From positions 1 through 14,376 of the forward strand of contig JALXCO010000216.1 in the NCBI GenBank assembly GCA_026990885.1: a stretch of DNA of 14,376 bases, read 5' to 3'. This DNA comes from Desulfurococcales archaeon. Lineage in GTDB: Archaea > Thermoproteota > Thermoprotei_A > Sulfolobales > AG1. Below the pieces are notes generated by a model. It did no database searches. It was given only the letters and a program-made list of their open reading frames with translations, and was not told the DNA's origin. Numbering within the stretch: the first letter of the stretch is position 1; every line of letters starts with the position of its first letter. Both the position numbers and the translations under genes were made by a program. Positions 4,527-11,734 of the stretch are shown one piece after another.

Positions 4527-5264
4527 ATGACGGGGTATAGGGGGACCCCTACTATAGTATCGATAATTATCCTTGCCGCTTTAGCCATCACACCCATACT
4601 GGTTGCCTACTACCATGAGCAGCCGTCCTACGGCGGGAGTGGGCAGAGAACCAAGGAGTTCACTATAGTTGGTGAGGACTTCAAGCTCACCCCAAACGCT
4701 ATCTGGGTTGAGGTCGGCGATACCGTAAAGATCACCTTCACCAATCAGGGCTCCGTGATCCACGCGCTGGTTATCTCCGGATTCAATGTTAGAACAAGCG
4801 TTCTATCTCCAGGTGAGAGCGAGACCATCGAGTTCACTGCGGATAGGGAGGGTGTGTTCGCCATATACTGCCCGGTCGCCAACCATAGGGAGCTGGGTAT
4901 GGAGGGAGTTCTAGTTGTTGGCTTTCCCGAGGCTAAAACCACCACGGTGACTGAGACCGTTAGGGAGACTGTTACGGAGATGGTTACCGCTACCGTTACC
5001 TTGATCGAGACAGTCACCACCACAAAGACAGAGGTTGAGAGGGAGACCGTTACTGAGGTCGTTACTCAGAGGGAGACTGTAACGGAAACAAGGGTTGAGA
5101 CTGAGACCGTTCCTGAAACTGTGACCGAGGAGGTTACCAGGATCCAGACTAGGGTGGTTACCGAAACTGTGTCTGTGAGCGATCCAACAACTGCTGTAGC
5201 CGCAGGTGTTGTCGCGCTGATAATAGGTATTGTTCTCGGCTCCGTTATCAGGTTCAGGAGGTAG
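4527..5264 (+). CDS. Cupredoxin with Thr/Val/Glu stalk and C-terminal membrane anchor
   Basis: 245 residues in four parts. Residues 10-28 form an N-terminal hydrophobic signal or anchor. Residues 42-135 are a cupredoxin domain with copper ligands H79 (VIHAL), C115, H120 and M125 (YCPVANHRELGM), a longer Cys-His spacing than its neighbour. Residues 139-216 are a low-complexity stalk of TVTE/ETVT-like repeats, probably extended and glycosylated as in archaeal surface proteins. Residues 222-242 form a hydrophobic helix ending in RFRR, a stop-transfer anchor. It is likely exported and holds its copper domain away from the membrane, perhaps near the S-layer. It follows the first cupredoxin after six bases; GAGG at 4512-4515 could serve as ribosome-binding site. 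The copper domains are related, so the pair probably arose by duplication. Redox partner unknown. Confidence 0.88.
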   Translation: MTGYRGTPTIVSIIILAALAITPILVAYYHEQPSYGGSGQRTKEFTIVGEDFKLTPNAIWVEVGDTVKITFTNQGSVIHALVISGFNVRTSVLSPGESETIEFTADREGVFAIYCPVANHRELGMEGVLVVGFPEAKTTTVTETVRETVTEMVTATVTLIETVTTTKTEVERETVTEVVTQRETVTETRVETETVPETVTEEVTRIQTRVVTETVSVSDPTTAVAAGVVALIIGIVLGSVIRFRR

Positions 5265-5289
5265 CCGGCTCCTCGGCTCTACATCTCCT

Positions 5290-5312
5290 GATTTTTAACT
5301 CATTTATTTTTT
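5290..5312 (+). terminator. T-rich terminator after the cupredoxin genes
   Basis: GATTTTTAACTCATTTATTTTTTC on the plus strand, 25-48 bases after the stop at 5264, overlapping the 3' end of the convergent XdhC-like gene. Confidence 0.5.
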
Positions 5313-6202
5313 CGGGGGACCTCTATCTCCTCCATAAGGGATTTTAGGGGGTCCCCCTTAACCTCTACTAGGAATCTTCCGCTACCGCCCCTCCTAATTG
5401 CTACCAGCTCGCTAACTATGCTTAGCGCGATCTCCTCCGGCGATAGCGAGCCTATATCTACCCCTATGGGTGCTCTGATCCTTGAGAGCTGGTCTGGTGT
5501 GTATCCCTTCTTCTTTATTAGGTTGCCCAGTATCTCCTTGGCTTTTCTAACGCTGGATACAACACCTATAAGCCCCACATCTGTCTTGAGGAGGGTGTCT
5601 AGAATCTCCTCCTCGATGCCTACCCTGCCCATAGTGGTTAACACGGCGTAGGTGTGTCGATCCATTCTAACGCTAGCTATATCCTTCAGGCTCCTGAGTA
5701 TGAGGTCTGCATCGGGGTAGTTCTGCTTAACGGCGAGTGAATCAACAACAACAACCTTGAAGCCTACAATCTTGGCTATCTTGGAAAGCGCTCTAGACAC
5801 ATCGTTGTCGCCAACTATAACTATCTGGGGCTTGGGGTAGACGGGCTCAATATATATGTCGACCTCACCCCCGCATGGGGTCCCGACCTCTATATAGTCC
5901 TCCCCAATCTTCCTTAAATCCTCACCCTGCATAACCAGCCTCACAATCTTGGGTGATCCACTCTCTATAGCATCCATTACCGCGGTCATCACCGCGTTCT
6001 CCGCACACCAGCCTCCGAGCCATCCGAGGATCCTGCCGTCTGGAAACACTATTCCTTTAGCACCAACCTTGGCGGCTGTCGAGCCCTGGGACCTTATAAC
6101 CATCACCACGGCGAACTCCCTCTCCTCTTTCACCAGCTTGCTCAGTAGCTCAGCGAAATCGCCCATGTTCTCCTGAAACCTTATACCCTGGTTAGCGGGC
6201 AA
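5300..6202 (-). CDS. XdhC/CoxI-family molybdenum hydroxylase maturation protein
   Basis: 300 residues, a typical two-part XdhC. The N-terminal part (about 10-125) has RSQGSTAAKVGAKGIVFPDG and LGGWCAENAV, the latter matching the family's GGGCxE with Trp for the third Gly but C66 and E68 kept, and GTPCGGEVDIYIEP. The C-terminal part (about 126-300) is Rossmann-like, IVIVGDNDVSRALSK in place of the usual GxGHVxxxL, and ends with the family motif APIGVDIGSLSPEEIALSI. XdhC proteins bind and sulfurate molybdenum cofactor and insert it into xanthine dehydrogenase/CO dehydrogenase-type enzymes; none is encoded here, so the client is elsewhere. AGAGGTG (6209-6215, minus) lies six bases before TTG 6202; GTG 6211 in the site is an alternative start, as is the ATG 36 bases further in. 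It converges on the cupredoxin genes. Confidence 0.85.
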   Translation of the reverse strand: MPANQGIRFQENMGDFAELLSKLVKEEREFAVVMVIRSQGSTAAKVGAKGIVFPDGRILGWLGGWCAENAVMTAVMDAIESGSPKIVRLVMQGEDLRKIGEDYIEVGTPCGGEVDIYIEPVYPKPQIVIVGDNDVSRALSKIAKIVGFKVVVVDSLAVKQNYPDADLILRSLKDIASVRMDRHTYAVLTTMGRVGIEEEILDTLLKTDVGLIGVVSSVRKAKEILGNLIKKKGYTPDQLSRIRAPIGVDIGSLSPEEIALSIVSELVAIRRGGSGRFLVEVKGDPLKSLMEEIEVPRKNK

Positions 6203-6243
6203 TTGAGGCACCTCTACATGATAATATATACTATATAGCTTTT
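6203..6243 (-). promoter_or_regulatory. Promoter and Shine-Dalgarno site of the XdhC-like gene
   Basis: On the minus strand TTTAAAAAAG (about 6233-6242) is a TATA candidate placing the transcript start near 6210-6218, a little ahead of the AGAGGTG at 6209-6215 and the TTG at 6202. Confidence 0.4.
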
Positions 6244-6343
6244 TTAAATCCGTAAACCCCCGGATCGGTAGCTAAACCCCCAGCCGGTATCACACGCAGC
6301 GATGGAGCTCTGTGGGGTCCTCCGAAACTGTAGGGAGGTTGTG

Positions 6344-6375
6344 TTTAAATATCTATCTAACTCTATAGCTAGATA
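6344..6375 (+). promoter_or_regulatory. TATA box with adjoining 10-bp inverted repeat before the two-helix membrane protein
   Basis: TTTAAATA (6344-6351) overlaps the start of TATCTATCTA (6350-6359), which is repeated in inverse form after six bases as TAGCTAGATA (6366-6375), 9 of 10 pairs matching. The palindrome fills the space between TATA box and expected transcript start (about 6372), where a repressor would act. A GGTG at 6380-6383 is the likely ribosome-binding site. Confidence 0.5.
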
Positions 6376-6387
6376 AACGGTGGTTCA

Positions 6388-6621
6388 ATGGCGTTTGATC
6401 CGTATTCAGTGATCACGTCATGGCTAGCGTTCATGTCGAGCGCTAAAGCCGTGCTGTGGTTCACCGGGTTCGCTATAGTTGTAACGATATTATTCGCATA
6501 TATAGTGTATGGGGCATATAAATTCGGCCACTTCCTCTTTGGCCTGACCCCCCACAAGTTCGCTCTAGTAATGGTTGCTATAGGCTTCGGGCTGATTATA
6601 CTATCGACATTCACGCCATAG
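6388..6621 (+). CDS. Small two-helix membrane protein of unknown function
   Basis: 77 residues, two hydrophobic helices at about 21-44 (AVLWFTGFAIVVTILFAYIV) and 58-73 (FALVMVAIGFGLIILS), joined by a short loop with Lys and His (YKFGHFLFGLTPHK). No signal for export and no recognised family. The ATG at 6388 has GGTG five bases upstream and its own TATA box, which supports it as a real gene. It stands alone, convergent with enolase. Small proteins of this shape are often subunits or regulators of membrane complexes, but nothing here identifies one. Confidence 0.7.
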   Translation: MAFDPYSVITSWLAFMSSAKAVLWFTGFAIVVTILFAYIVYGAYKFGHFLFGLTPHKFALVMVAIGFGLIILSTFTP

Positions 6622-6655
6622 ACACTGTTATCTCTCTACCCCAAACATGCTCGAC

Positions 6656-7966
6656 TCATCTAGCGATATACAGCAGTATTTTTTCACCGAAGAACACGGA
6701 TTCCCCAGCTAAGTAGCTCTCGATCCTCAAGAGCTCATTGTACTTGGATGTTCTCTCAGATCTTGCGGGGGCTCCAGTCTTGATCATGGGCGTACCCATC
6801 CCCACGGCTAGATGGGCTATAGCGTTATCCTCGCTATCGCCGCTCCTGTGGCTCATGATGGTTATGATCCCTCGATCCCTGGCCAGCTCAACATACTCTA
6901 GAGCCTCAGTGAATGTCCCGGCCTGATTAACCTTAACAAGCGCTCCAGTAACCTGTTTACCCTCCAGAGCCCTCCTAAGCCGTTCAGCGTTTGTTGATAG
7001 CAGATCGTCTCCAACAACGATCGCCCTACCCTTAAGCCTGTCCACAAGCCTGGCGAAGCCCTCCGCATCCTCCTCGTGGAACGGATCCTCTATAGAGAGT
7101 ATCGAGTACCTCTCAACTATATCCATGTATAGATCGATCATACCATCAAGATCCCTACTAGATCCATCAACAACATACGAGCCGCTGGCCTGATCATATA
7201 TCTGGGAGCCGGCTACATCGAGCGAGATATATATAGACCCGCCAAGATCGTAGCCAGCCCTCCTAACAGCTTCAGAGAGGGCATCCAGAGCCTCATATAT
7301 GCTCTTCATAGGTGGCGAGAACCCGCCCTCATCCCCGAGGTTTATGGCCGCCGCACCGTATCTCTCCTTAAGAATATCCTTAAGGTACTTATACACCTCG
7401 ACACCTGCCCTGAGGGACTCGGAGAAGCTGTCGAACCCTACTGGGACGATCATGAACTCCTGGAAGGCGAGATCGTTGCCCGCGTGGGCACCCCCATTGA
7501 TGATATTCATCATAGGTATGGGGAGGACACTAGCCCTCAAACCACCAACATACCTGAATAGAGGTAAACCCATGCTGTCGCTGGCCGCCTTGAGAACAGC
7601 CAGGCTTGTCGCCGTTATAGCGTTCCCGCCTATCCTAGACTTGTTCGGTGTTCCATCAATCTCTATCAGCTTTCCATCAATAAACCTCTGAGCCCTAGAA
7701 TCCAGCCCGGCAAGCGCTGGAGCTATATACCTCCTCACGTTTTCCACGGCCCTAAGAACAGATCTACCCCTATAGACCCTGGGGTCCCCATCCCTAAGCT
7801 CGACAGCCTCAAACCTGCTTTTAGAAGCTCCTGAAGGCGCTATAGCCCTTCCAACACCTTTCTTCGTTGCGACGGAAACCTCAACTGTGGGATCGCCTCT
7901 AGAATCTAGAACCTGTAGGGCGTCGACACGCTGTATTATAAAGTCATCATCCACACACAACACCAC
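6656..7966 (-). CDS. eno: Enolase (phosphopyruvate hydratase)
   Basis: 436 residues, normal length. It interconverts 2-phosphoglycerate and phosphoenolpyruvate in glycolysis and gluconeogenesis, in the cytosol. The N-terminal domain has VLDSRGDPTVEV and SGASKSRFEAVELRDGD; the barrel shows H161 and E170 (GGAHAGNDLAFQEFM), E213 (LGDEGGFSPP), Mg ligands D250 (SLDVAG), E293 (SIEDPF) and D320 (VGDDLLSTN), catalytic K345 (VKVNQAG), the signature H373-R374-S375 (SHRSGDSED) and K396. All key residues are present. Several GTG/TTG codons cluster at the start (7966, 7963, 7960, 7954); I use the first, and the true start may be a few codons later. The gene is divergent from the small membrane protein gene that follows and is apparently monocistronic. 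Confidence 0.97.
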   Translation of the reverse strand: MVLCVDDDFIIQRVDALQVLDSRGDPTVEVSVATKKGVGRAIAPSGASKSRFEAVELRDGDPRVYRGRSVLRAVENVRRYIAPALAGLDSRAQRFIDGKLIEIDGTPNKSRIGGNAITATSLAVLKAASDSMGLPLFRYVGGLRASVLPIPMMNIINGGAHAGNDLAFQEFMIVPVGFDSFSESLRAGVEVYKYLKDILKERYGAAAINLGDEGGFSPPMKSIYEALDALSEAVRRAGYDLGGSIYISLDVAGSQIYDQASGSYVVDGSSRDLDGMIDLYMDIVERYSILSIEDPFHEEDAEGFARLVDRLKGRAIVVGDDLLSTNAERLRRALEGKQVTGALVKVNQAGTFTEALEYVELARDRGIITIMSHRSGDSEDNAIAHLAVGMGTPMIKTGAPARSERTSKYNELLRIESYLAGESVFFGEKILLYIAR

Positions 7967-8069
7967 TGAATCATTAGGTAATCCAGCTAATTAGATTTTG
8001 ATCGGCTCAAGCCCGCCTTCGGCTCTCAGCTTATTTGCCTCTAATCGAAACAAGGTTACGGGCATATTA

Positions 8070-8405
8070 TTGAGTTCGGGAGATAGCTATAGCTATGGTG
8101 TTTTGGCGTCTCTAGCATATGTGGCGCTGCTGGCTGTGATCTATCCTATAGTTGTTGGGGTGCTCAGGAATAAATTAAGCGATGTAAAGGGGTTTATATT
8201 CACTTATCTTCTAGCGATCTATCTACCCATATATAGCTATATAGTGGGGTCCCTAGAGATCCAGAGCCTACCGTTGGCCATAGCTACACATGCCTTATCC
8301 ATATACTATGGCGTAGTGAAGCTTAAGCACTGGAGATATGTGGGTTTGGCCCCACTCATTCCATTGTCTATTATCCTCATACCAATAATTGTCAGAGTGA
8401 GTTGA
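8070..8405 (+). CDS. Multi-helix membrane protein of unknown function
   Basis: From TTG 8070 this is a 111-residue protein with about four hydrophobic helices: around GVLASLAYVALLAVIYPIVV, FIFTYLLAIYLPIYSYIV, LPLAIATHALSIYYGVV and VGLAPLIPLSIILIPIIV. The frame is open further up to TTG 7998, which would add 24 residues that are not hydrophobic; I prefer 8070 because starting at 7998 leaves only 31 bases to the divergent enolase start, too little for two promoters. No recognised family, no charged motif inside the helices. Codon use (ATA, CTA, AGG) resembles the neighbours, which supports coding. It lies upstream of the HIT gene but that gene has its own TATA box and ribosome-binding site. Confidence 0.6.
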   Translation: MSSGDSYSYGVLASLAYVALLAVIYPIVVGVLRNKLSDVKGFIFTYLLAIYLPIYSYIVGSLEIQSLPLAIATHALSIYYGVVKLKHWRYVGLAPLIPLSIILIPIIVRVS

Positions 8406-8455
8406 GGTCTTCATTAGCTATTCATGGCTGCCCACTTCATCATCCATATAGTGAT

Positions 8456-8480
8456 TCCCTATAGAGGGATAAATATTAAT
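8456..8480 (+). promoter_or_regulatory. Inverted repeat and TATA box before the HIT gene
   Basis: TCCCT-ATAG-AGGGA (8456-8469) abuts ATAAATATT (8469-8477), a TATA candidate that predicts a transcript start near 8499 and a leader of about 35 bases containing GGAGGTG. The palindrome could be a regulator site or simply include the BRE. Confidence 0.4.
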
Positions 8481-8533
8481 TTACTAGCCAACCATGAGTT
8501 ATATCTTGATGGACTTCCGGGGAGGTGGGTGTT

Positions 8534-8986
8534 ATGGGTTCAGGTTCATGTGTTTTCTGCAACATTGTTAAGGGTGTCGAGAGTGCATGGATCATATACG
8601 AGGATCGGGACACGATAGTGTTTCTAGATAAATACCCCATAAGCTACGGGCATATACTGATAACCCCAAAGGATCATTACAGCGATATAGTCGATACACC
8701 ATCAGGGCTAGTTAGCAAGGCCTTTCTGCTAGCTAGAGCCTTCGGCGCCGCATCCATGGAGGGGCTGGGGGCCTCCGGCTTCAGGGTTGTAACTAATAAG
8801 GGGCTTTCCGCCGGCCAGATCATATTCCACTTCCATGTGCATGTTATCCCGAGATACGGTGACGGGTCCCCCGGGCCTATAACCCCTCGAGCAGAGATAA
8901 CCAGCGAATACGCGTCCGAGGTGGTGTCGAGGTATAGGGAGGCCTTAAAGAGTGGGCATGTATCTAGGCTTCTAGCCGAGGTATAG
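8534..8986 (+). CDS. HIT-family nucleotide hydrolase/transferase
   Basis: 150 residues. It has the zinc-type N-terminus CVFCNIVKG (C6, C9), a body YEDRDTIVFLDKYPISYGHILITPKDH, and the histidine triad H99-F-H101-V-H103 in IIFHFHVHVIPRY, with N88 and Q95 ahead of it as in the Hint/Fhit group. These enzymes hydrolyse adenosine phosphoramidates or dinucleotides through a covalent His-AMP intermediate; the natural substrate here is unknown. Cytoplasmic. GGAGGTG (8521-8527) lies exactly six bases before ATG 8534, so I take that ATG and treat the in-frame GTG 8525 as part of the ribosome-binding site. It stands between the membrane protein gene and fumarase, which has its own promoter. Confidence 0.93.
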   Translation: MGSGSCVFCNIVKGVESAWIIYEDRDTIVFLDKYPISYGHILITPKDHYSDIVDTPSGLVSKAFLLARAFGAASMEGLGASGFRVVTNKGLSAGQIIFHFHVHVIPRYGDGSPGPITPRAEITSEYASEVVSRYREALKSGHVSRLLAEV

Positions 8987-9022
8987 CCTGGTTGGTATCT
9001 AGATGGTGCCGTTTTAAACTGG

Positions 9023-9051
9023 TATAAACATATATTTAATCGGGGATAGTA
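9023..9051 (+). promoter_or_regulatory. TATA box of the fumarase gene (leaderless)
   Basis: TATAAACA (9023-9030) is centred 26 bases before TTG 9052; there is no Shine-Dalgarno site between them and the next in-frame codon upstream is a stop at 9037. The transcript should begin at the start codon. Confidence 0.5.
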
Positions 9052-10374
9052 TTGAAGTATGTTTCTAAAGCTGTCGATGTATTCCTGAATACAGGCACAA
9101 GGTTTCCGAGAAGCATCATATGGGCTATGGGGGTTATAAAGTATTCAGCCGCCAGGGTTAATAGGGATCTCGGGCTTCTCGAGAGAGATATAGCTGAAGC
9201 GATAATTAAGGCGTCCCAAGAGGTTATCGACGGAAAGCACGATAGCGCTGTCGTTGTGGACGTGTTCCAGACAGGATCGGGTACAGGGCTCAACATGAAT
9301 ATCAATGAGGTTATAGCCGCTAGAGCGAGCGAGATAAGCGGGAGAAGCGTGCATCCGAACGACCACGTCAATATGGGGCAGTCATCGAACGATGTTGTGC
9401 CCTCAGCCATAAGGCTTGCTGCCTTGAGGGAGATTAAGGATAGACTCCTGCCAGCGCTGAACACGTTTATTGAGGGTCTTGAGGCTCTGGCTAGGAAGAC
9501 GGAGGGTGTAGTTAAGCCCGGGCGAACCCATCTGAGGGATGCCCTCCCAGTAACCATGGGCCAGGAGTTTGGTGCGTATCTAGACGCGTTTAAGAGGGAT
9601 CTTGGGCTTCTCGAGGATGCTGCAAAGTATGTTAGGGAGCTTCCCCTCGGAGGGACTGCTGTAGGGACGGGGTTGAATACCCATCCAGAGTATCCTGAGA
9701 GGGTTATAGGTGTTATTAGGGAGCTGACCGGGATCGATGTTGAGCCCGCAGAGAGCAGGTTTAGGGCCATGAGGCTTCTAACGGATCTCGTGTCTCTAAG
9801 CGGTGTTTTCAGGGCTATCGCGCTCGATCTATATAGGCTGTGCCAGGACATCAGGCTAATGTTCTCGGGGCCCTTCACGGCTATCGGCGAGATCGATATC
9901 CCCCAGGAGGTGGCTGGAAGCAGCATCATGCCCGGGAAAACCAACCCAGTAACTGTTGAGGCATCGATGCTTGCGGCCTCACAGGTTGTGGGGCTGGATC
10001 AGGCTAACGCCATGGCCAACACCCTCGGGGAATTCGAGCTGAGCATGGGTATACCGCTGGTTGGATACAATATAGTGACGCAGATAACCCTTCTCTCGGA
10101 GGCTCTGGGGAGGATGAGGACATATGTGCTCGACAGGATATCGCCGGACGAGAAGAGGGCTCTAGAGCTTGCTGAGAAGAGTCCTGCGCTGATAACTGTG
10201 ATCTCGCCGATTATAGGCTATGATAAGGCCTCCCAGGTGGCTAGAAAGGTTGCTTCTGGAACCCCCATCAGGCAGGCTTTGAGGGAGATCGGGTTCAGCG
10301 ATGAGGAGATAGACAGGATCCTGGACCTCAGAAAGCTCACTAGAACAGGTATACCCGCCAAAAACATCTGGTAG
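9052..10374 (+). CDS. fumC: Class II fumarate hydratase (fumarase C)
   Basis: 440 residues. It interconverts fumarate and L-malate in the citric acid cycle. Seen in order: FQTGSGTGLNMNINEVIAAR (72-91), HPNDHVNMGQSSNDVVPSAI (101-120), the catalytic histidine H160 in GRTHLRDALPV, GLNTHPEY, and the superfamily signature GSSIMPGKTNPV (289-300) with the catalytic Ser. Compared with bacterial FumC it lacks about 30-40 N-terminal residues; this short start is, as I recall, normal for crenarchaeal fumarases such as that of Sulfolobus, so it is not a truncation. An in-frame stop at 9037 confirms no longer N-terminus. TTG 9052 is the start, with a TATA box at leaderless distance. The related argininosuccinate and adenylosuccinate lyases are excluded by the signature and by the GLNTHPEY region. 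The acyl-CoA dehydrogenase gene follows after 78 bases with its own promoter. Confidence 0.96.
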   Translation: MKYVSKAVDVFLNTGTRFPRSIIWAMGVIKYSAARVNRDLGLLERDIAEAIIKASQEVIDGKHDSAVVVDVFQTGSGTGLNMNINEVIAARASEISGRSVHPNDHVNMGQSSNDVVPSAIRLAALREIKDRLLPALNTFIEGLEALARKTEGVVKPGRTHLRDALPVTMGQEFGAYLDAFKRDLGLLEDAAKYVRELPLGGTAVGTGLNTHPEYPERVIGVIRELTGIDVEPAESRFRAMRLLTDLVSLSGVFRAIALDLYRLCQDIRLMFSGPFTAIGEIDIPQEVAGSSIMPGKTNPVTVEASMLAASQVVGLDQANAMANTLGEFELSMGIPLVGYNIVTQITLLSEALGRMRTYVLDRISPDEKRALELAEKSPALITVISPIIGYDKASQVARKVASGTPIRQALREIGFSDEEIDRILDLRKLTRTGIPAKNIW

Positions 10375-10393
10375 CTGGGCGCGGGTTAAAGGC

Positions 10394-10428
10394 TCTATAT
10401 ATAATTAGCTAGTAATAACTAGTAATTA
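10394..10428 (+). promoter_or_regulatory. TATA box and tandem decamer repeat before the acyl-CoA dehydrogenase gene
   Basis: TCTATATATAATTA (10394-10407) is a strong TATA box. Directly after it come two head-to-tail copies of CTAGTAATWA (10409-10418 and 10419-10428), in the interval up to the expected transcript start near 10425. One helical turn apart, they would place two protein subunits on one face of the DNA. Confidence 0.5.
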
Positions 10429-10452
10429 AGCATAGATGCGGGGTAGATATAT

Positions 10453-11655
10453 ATGCTATCCGACAGTAGAGAGAGGGAGATAGACTCGATCATTAAAGTC
10501 GTTAGGGAGTTTCTAGCTAGAGAGGTCGCACCACTCTACAGGGTGATTGAGCATGAGGGCAGAATGCCTAGAGAGCTCTTCAAAAAGATGGCTGAGCAAG
10601 GGATCCTAACACCCAACATATCATCGAGCTATGGGGGGCCGGAGCTGGACTTGTTAACGGCAACACACATAATGAGGGAGGTTGGGTACCACGATCCCGC
10701 TATGAGCCTGCCTGTATATATAGTTGTCAACAATGTCTGGGGAAAGATGATTGAGACCTACGCAGACAACCACCTAAAGGAGATGGTTCTGCCTAAGGTG
10801 ACGAGCGGGGAGAGCTTCCTGGGGATAGCATCCACAGAGCCCCATGGAGGGAGTGATGTGGCCGGCATAAGGACAAGGGCTAGAAGGGAGAACGGGCACT
10901 ATATAGTTAACGGCGAGAAGGTATATATAAGCGGTGTGCAGGAAGCCAAAAGCTGGGGTGGCGGGTTCTTTCTTCTGGCTAAAACCAGGGATGAGAGGTC
11001 GTACAGGGCTATATCTGCCTTCTACCTACCAATAGATCTTGAGGGGATATCTACAGGGTCGTTCGAGACCATGGGGAGAAAGGGGATAAGCACAGGATCC
11101 ATAAAGATGGACAATGTAAAGCTCCCAGCCGAGAACCTGATTGGTGAGGAGGGATCGGGATTCATCTACGCCATGGAGGGATTCATGAGGGCTAGAGTCC
11201 TTATAGGTGGAGCAGCTATAGGGTCGGCATTCAGGATCCTGGACGAGGTGATGGAGTACGTGAAGAACAGGGAGCTGTTTGGCTGGCCCCTAGCCAGATA
11301 CGAGGGTATACAGTTCAGAATCGCCGAGATATGGAGCGAGCTTGAGGCCACATGGAACCTTGTGGTTAAGGCGGCGGATGTTGTCGATAAATACGCTAGG
11401 GGTCAGGAGTCGAGATCTAACGCATATAAATATAGCTCCGCTGCGAAGCTTCTGGGTGTTGATAAGAGCTTTAGGGCTATAGCAGACCTAACACAGATGC
11501 TGGGGGCTGTAGGCTACACCACAGAGTTCGTGGCTGAATCAGCGTTGAGGGGTGTGTTCAGCTATCTCTCTGGTGCTGAGGGGGCTCCAAACATTATGAG
11601 GATGATCATAGCCAGAGAGCTTCTCGGGAAAGAGTATAGGGCGACGCCAACATAG
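10453..11655 (+). CDS. Acyl-CoA dehydrogenase (FAD flavoprotein)
   Basis: 400 residues, normal for the family. Domains: N-terminal helices (1-120), middle strand domain (121-230) with the FAD/substrate signature IASTEPHGGSDVAGIRTRA, and the C-terminal helical domain (235-400) with NRELFGWPL, QMLGAVGYT and AEGAPNIMRMIIARELLG. E376 occupies the place of the catalytic base of medium- and short-chain enzymes. The enzyme oxidises an acyl-CoA at the alpha-beta bond and passes electrons to an electron-transfer flavoprotein or quinone; substrate chain length cannot be read here. ATG 10453 is the first start after a short leader. Monocistronic: fumarase upstream is separated by a promoter and a T-rich terminator follows. 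No other fatty-acid oxidation genes are in the window. Confidence 0.93.
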   Translation: MLSDSREREIDSIIKVVREFLAREVAPLYRVIEHEGRMPRELFKKMAEQGILTPNISSSYGGPELDLLTATHIMREVGYHDPAMSLPVYIVVNNVWGKMIETYADNHLKEMVLPKVTSGESFLGIASTEPHGGSDVAGIRTRARRENGHYIVNGEKVYISGVQEAKSWGGGFFLLAKTRDERSYRAISAFYLPIDLEGISTGSFETMGRKGISTGSIKMDNVKLPAENLIGEEGSGFIYAMEGFMRARVLIGGAAIGSAFRILDEVMEYVKNRELFGWPLARYEGIQFRIAEIWSELEATWNLVVKAADVVDKYARGQESRSNAYKYSSAAKLLGVDKSFRAIADLTQMLGAVGYTTEFVAESALRGVFSYLSGAEGAPNIMRMIIARELLGKEYRATPT

Positions 11656-11710
11656 ATCTGTGATTGGCCACACCGTGAAATAGGGTGAACCGGTTAATTT
11701 AGGCAATTGA

Positions 11711-11730
11711 TTTATCTTGTTTTTTATCTG
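11711..11730 (+). terminator. T-rich terminator after the acyl-CoA dehydrogenase gene
   Basis: TTTATCTTGTTTTTTATCTG, 56-75 bases after the stop at 11655 and just before the 3' end of the convergent aminotransferase gene. Confidence 0.5.
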
Positions 11731-11734
11731 TGTG

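Noticed and set aside
4158..4597. Two minus-strand frames of 106 and 142 residues opposite the cupredoxin genes
   Set aside because: Antisense of a gene with a full copper site; no independent evidence of coding.
4930..5190. Repetitive-looking DNA in the second cupredoxin gene as a possible repeat array or CRISPR-like structure
   Set aside because: It is in-frame low-complexity coding sequence for the Thr/Val/Glu stalk; unit length and sequence vary and there are no spacers.
7299..7691. 130-residue plus-strand frame
   Set aside because: Antisense of enolase, no ribosome site or promoter, no recognisable domain.
8424..8618. 64-residue frame before and overlapping the HIT gene
   Set aside because: It covers the HIT promoter, ribosome site and 5' coding part in another frame; the HIT frame is certain.
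9052..9170. Fumarase as N-terminally truncated gene
   Set aside because: An in-frame stop lies just upstream, a TATA box fits the TTG start, and crenarchaeal fumarases normally lack the bacterial N-terminal segment.
9036..9944. 302-residue open frame on the minus strand
   Set aside because: It lies wholly within the fumarase gene in the opposite strand; its Ser/Leu/Pro-rich translation has no domain and fumarase has every catalytic motif. Such mirror frames are common where the real gene has strong codon bias.
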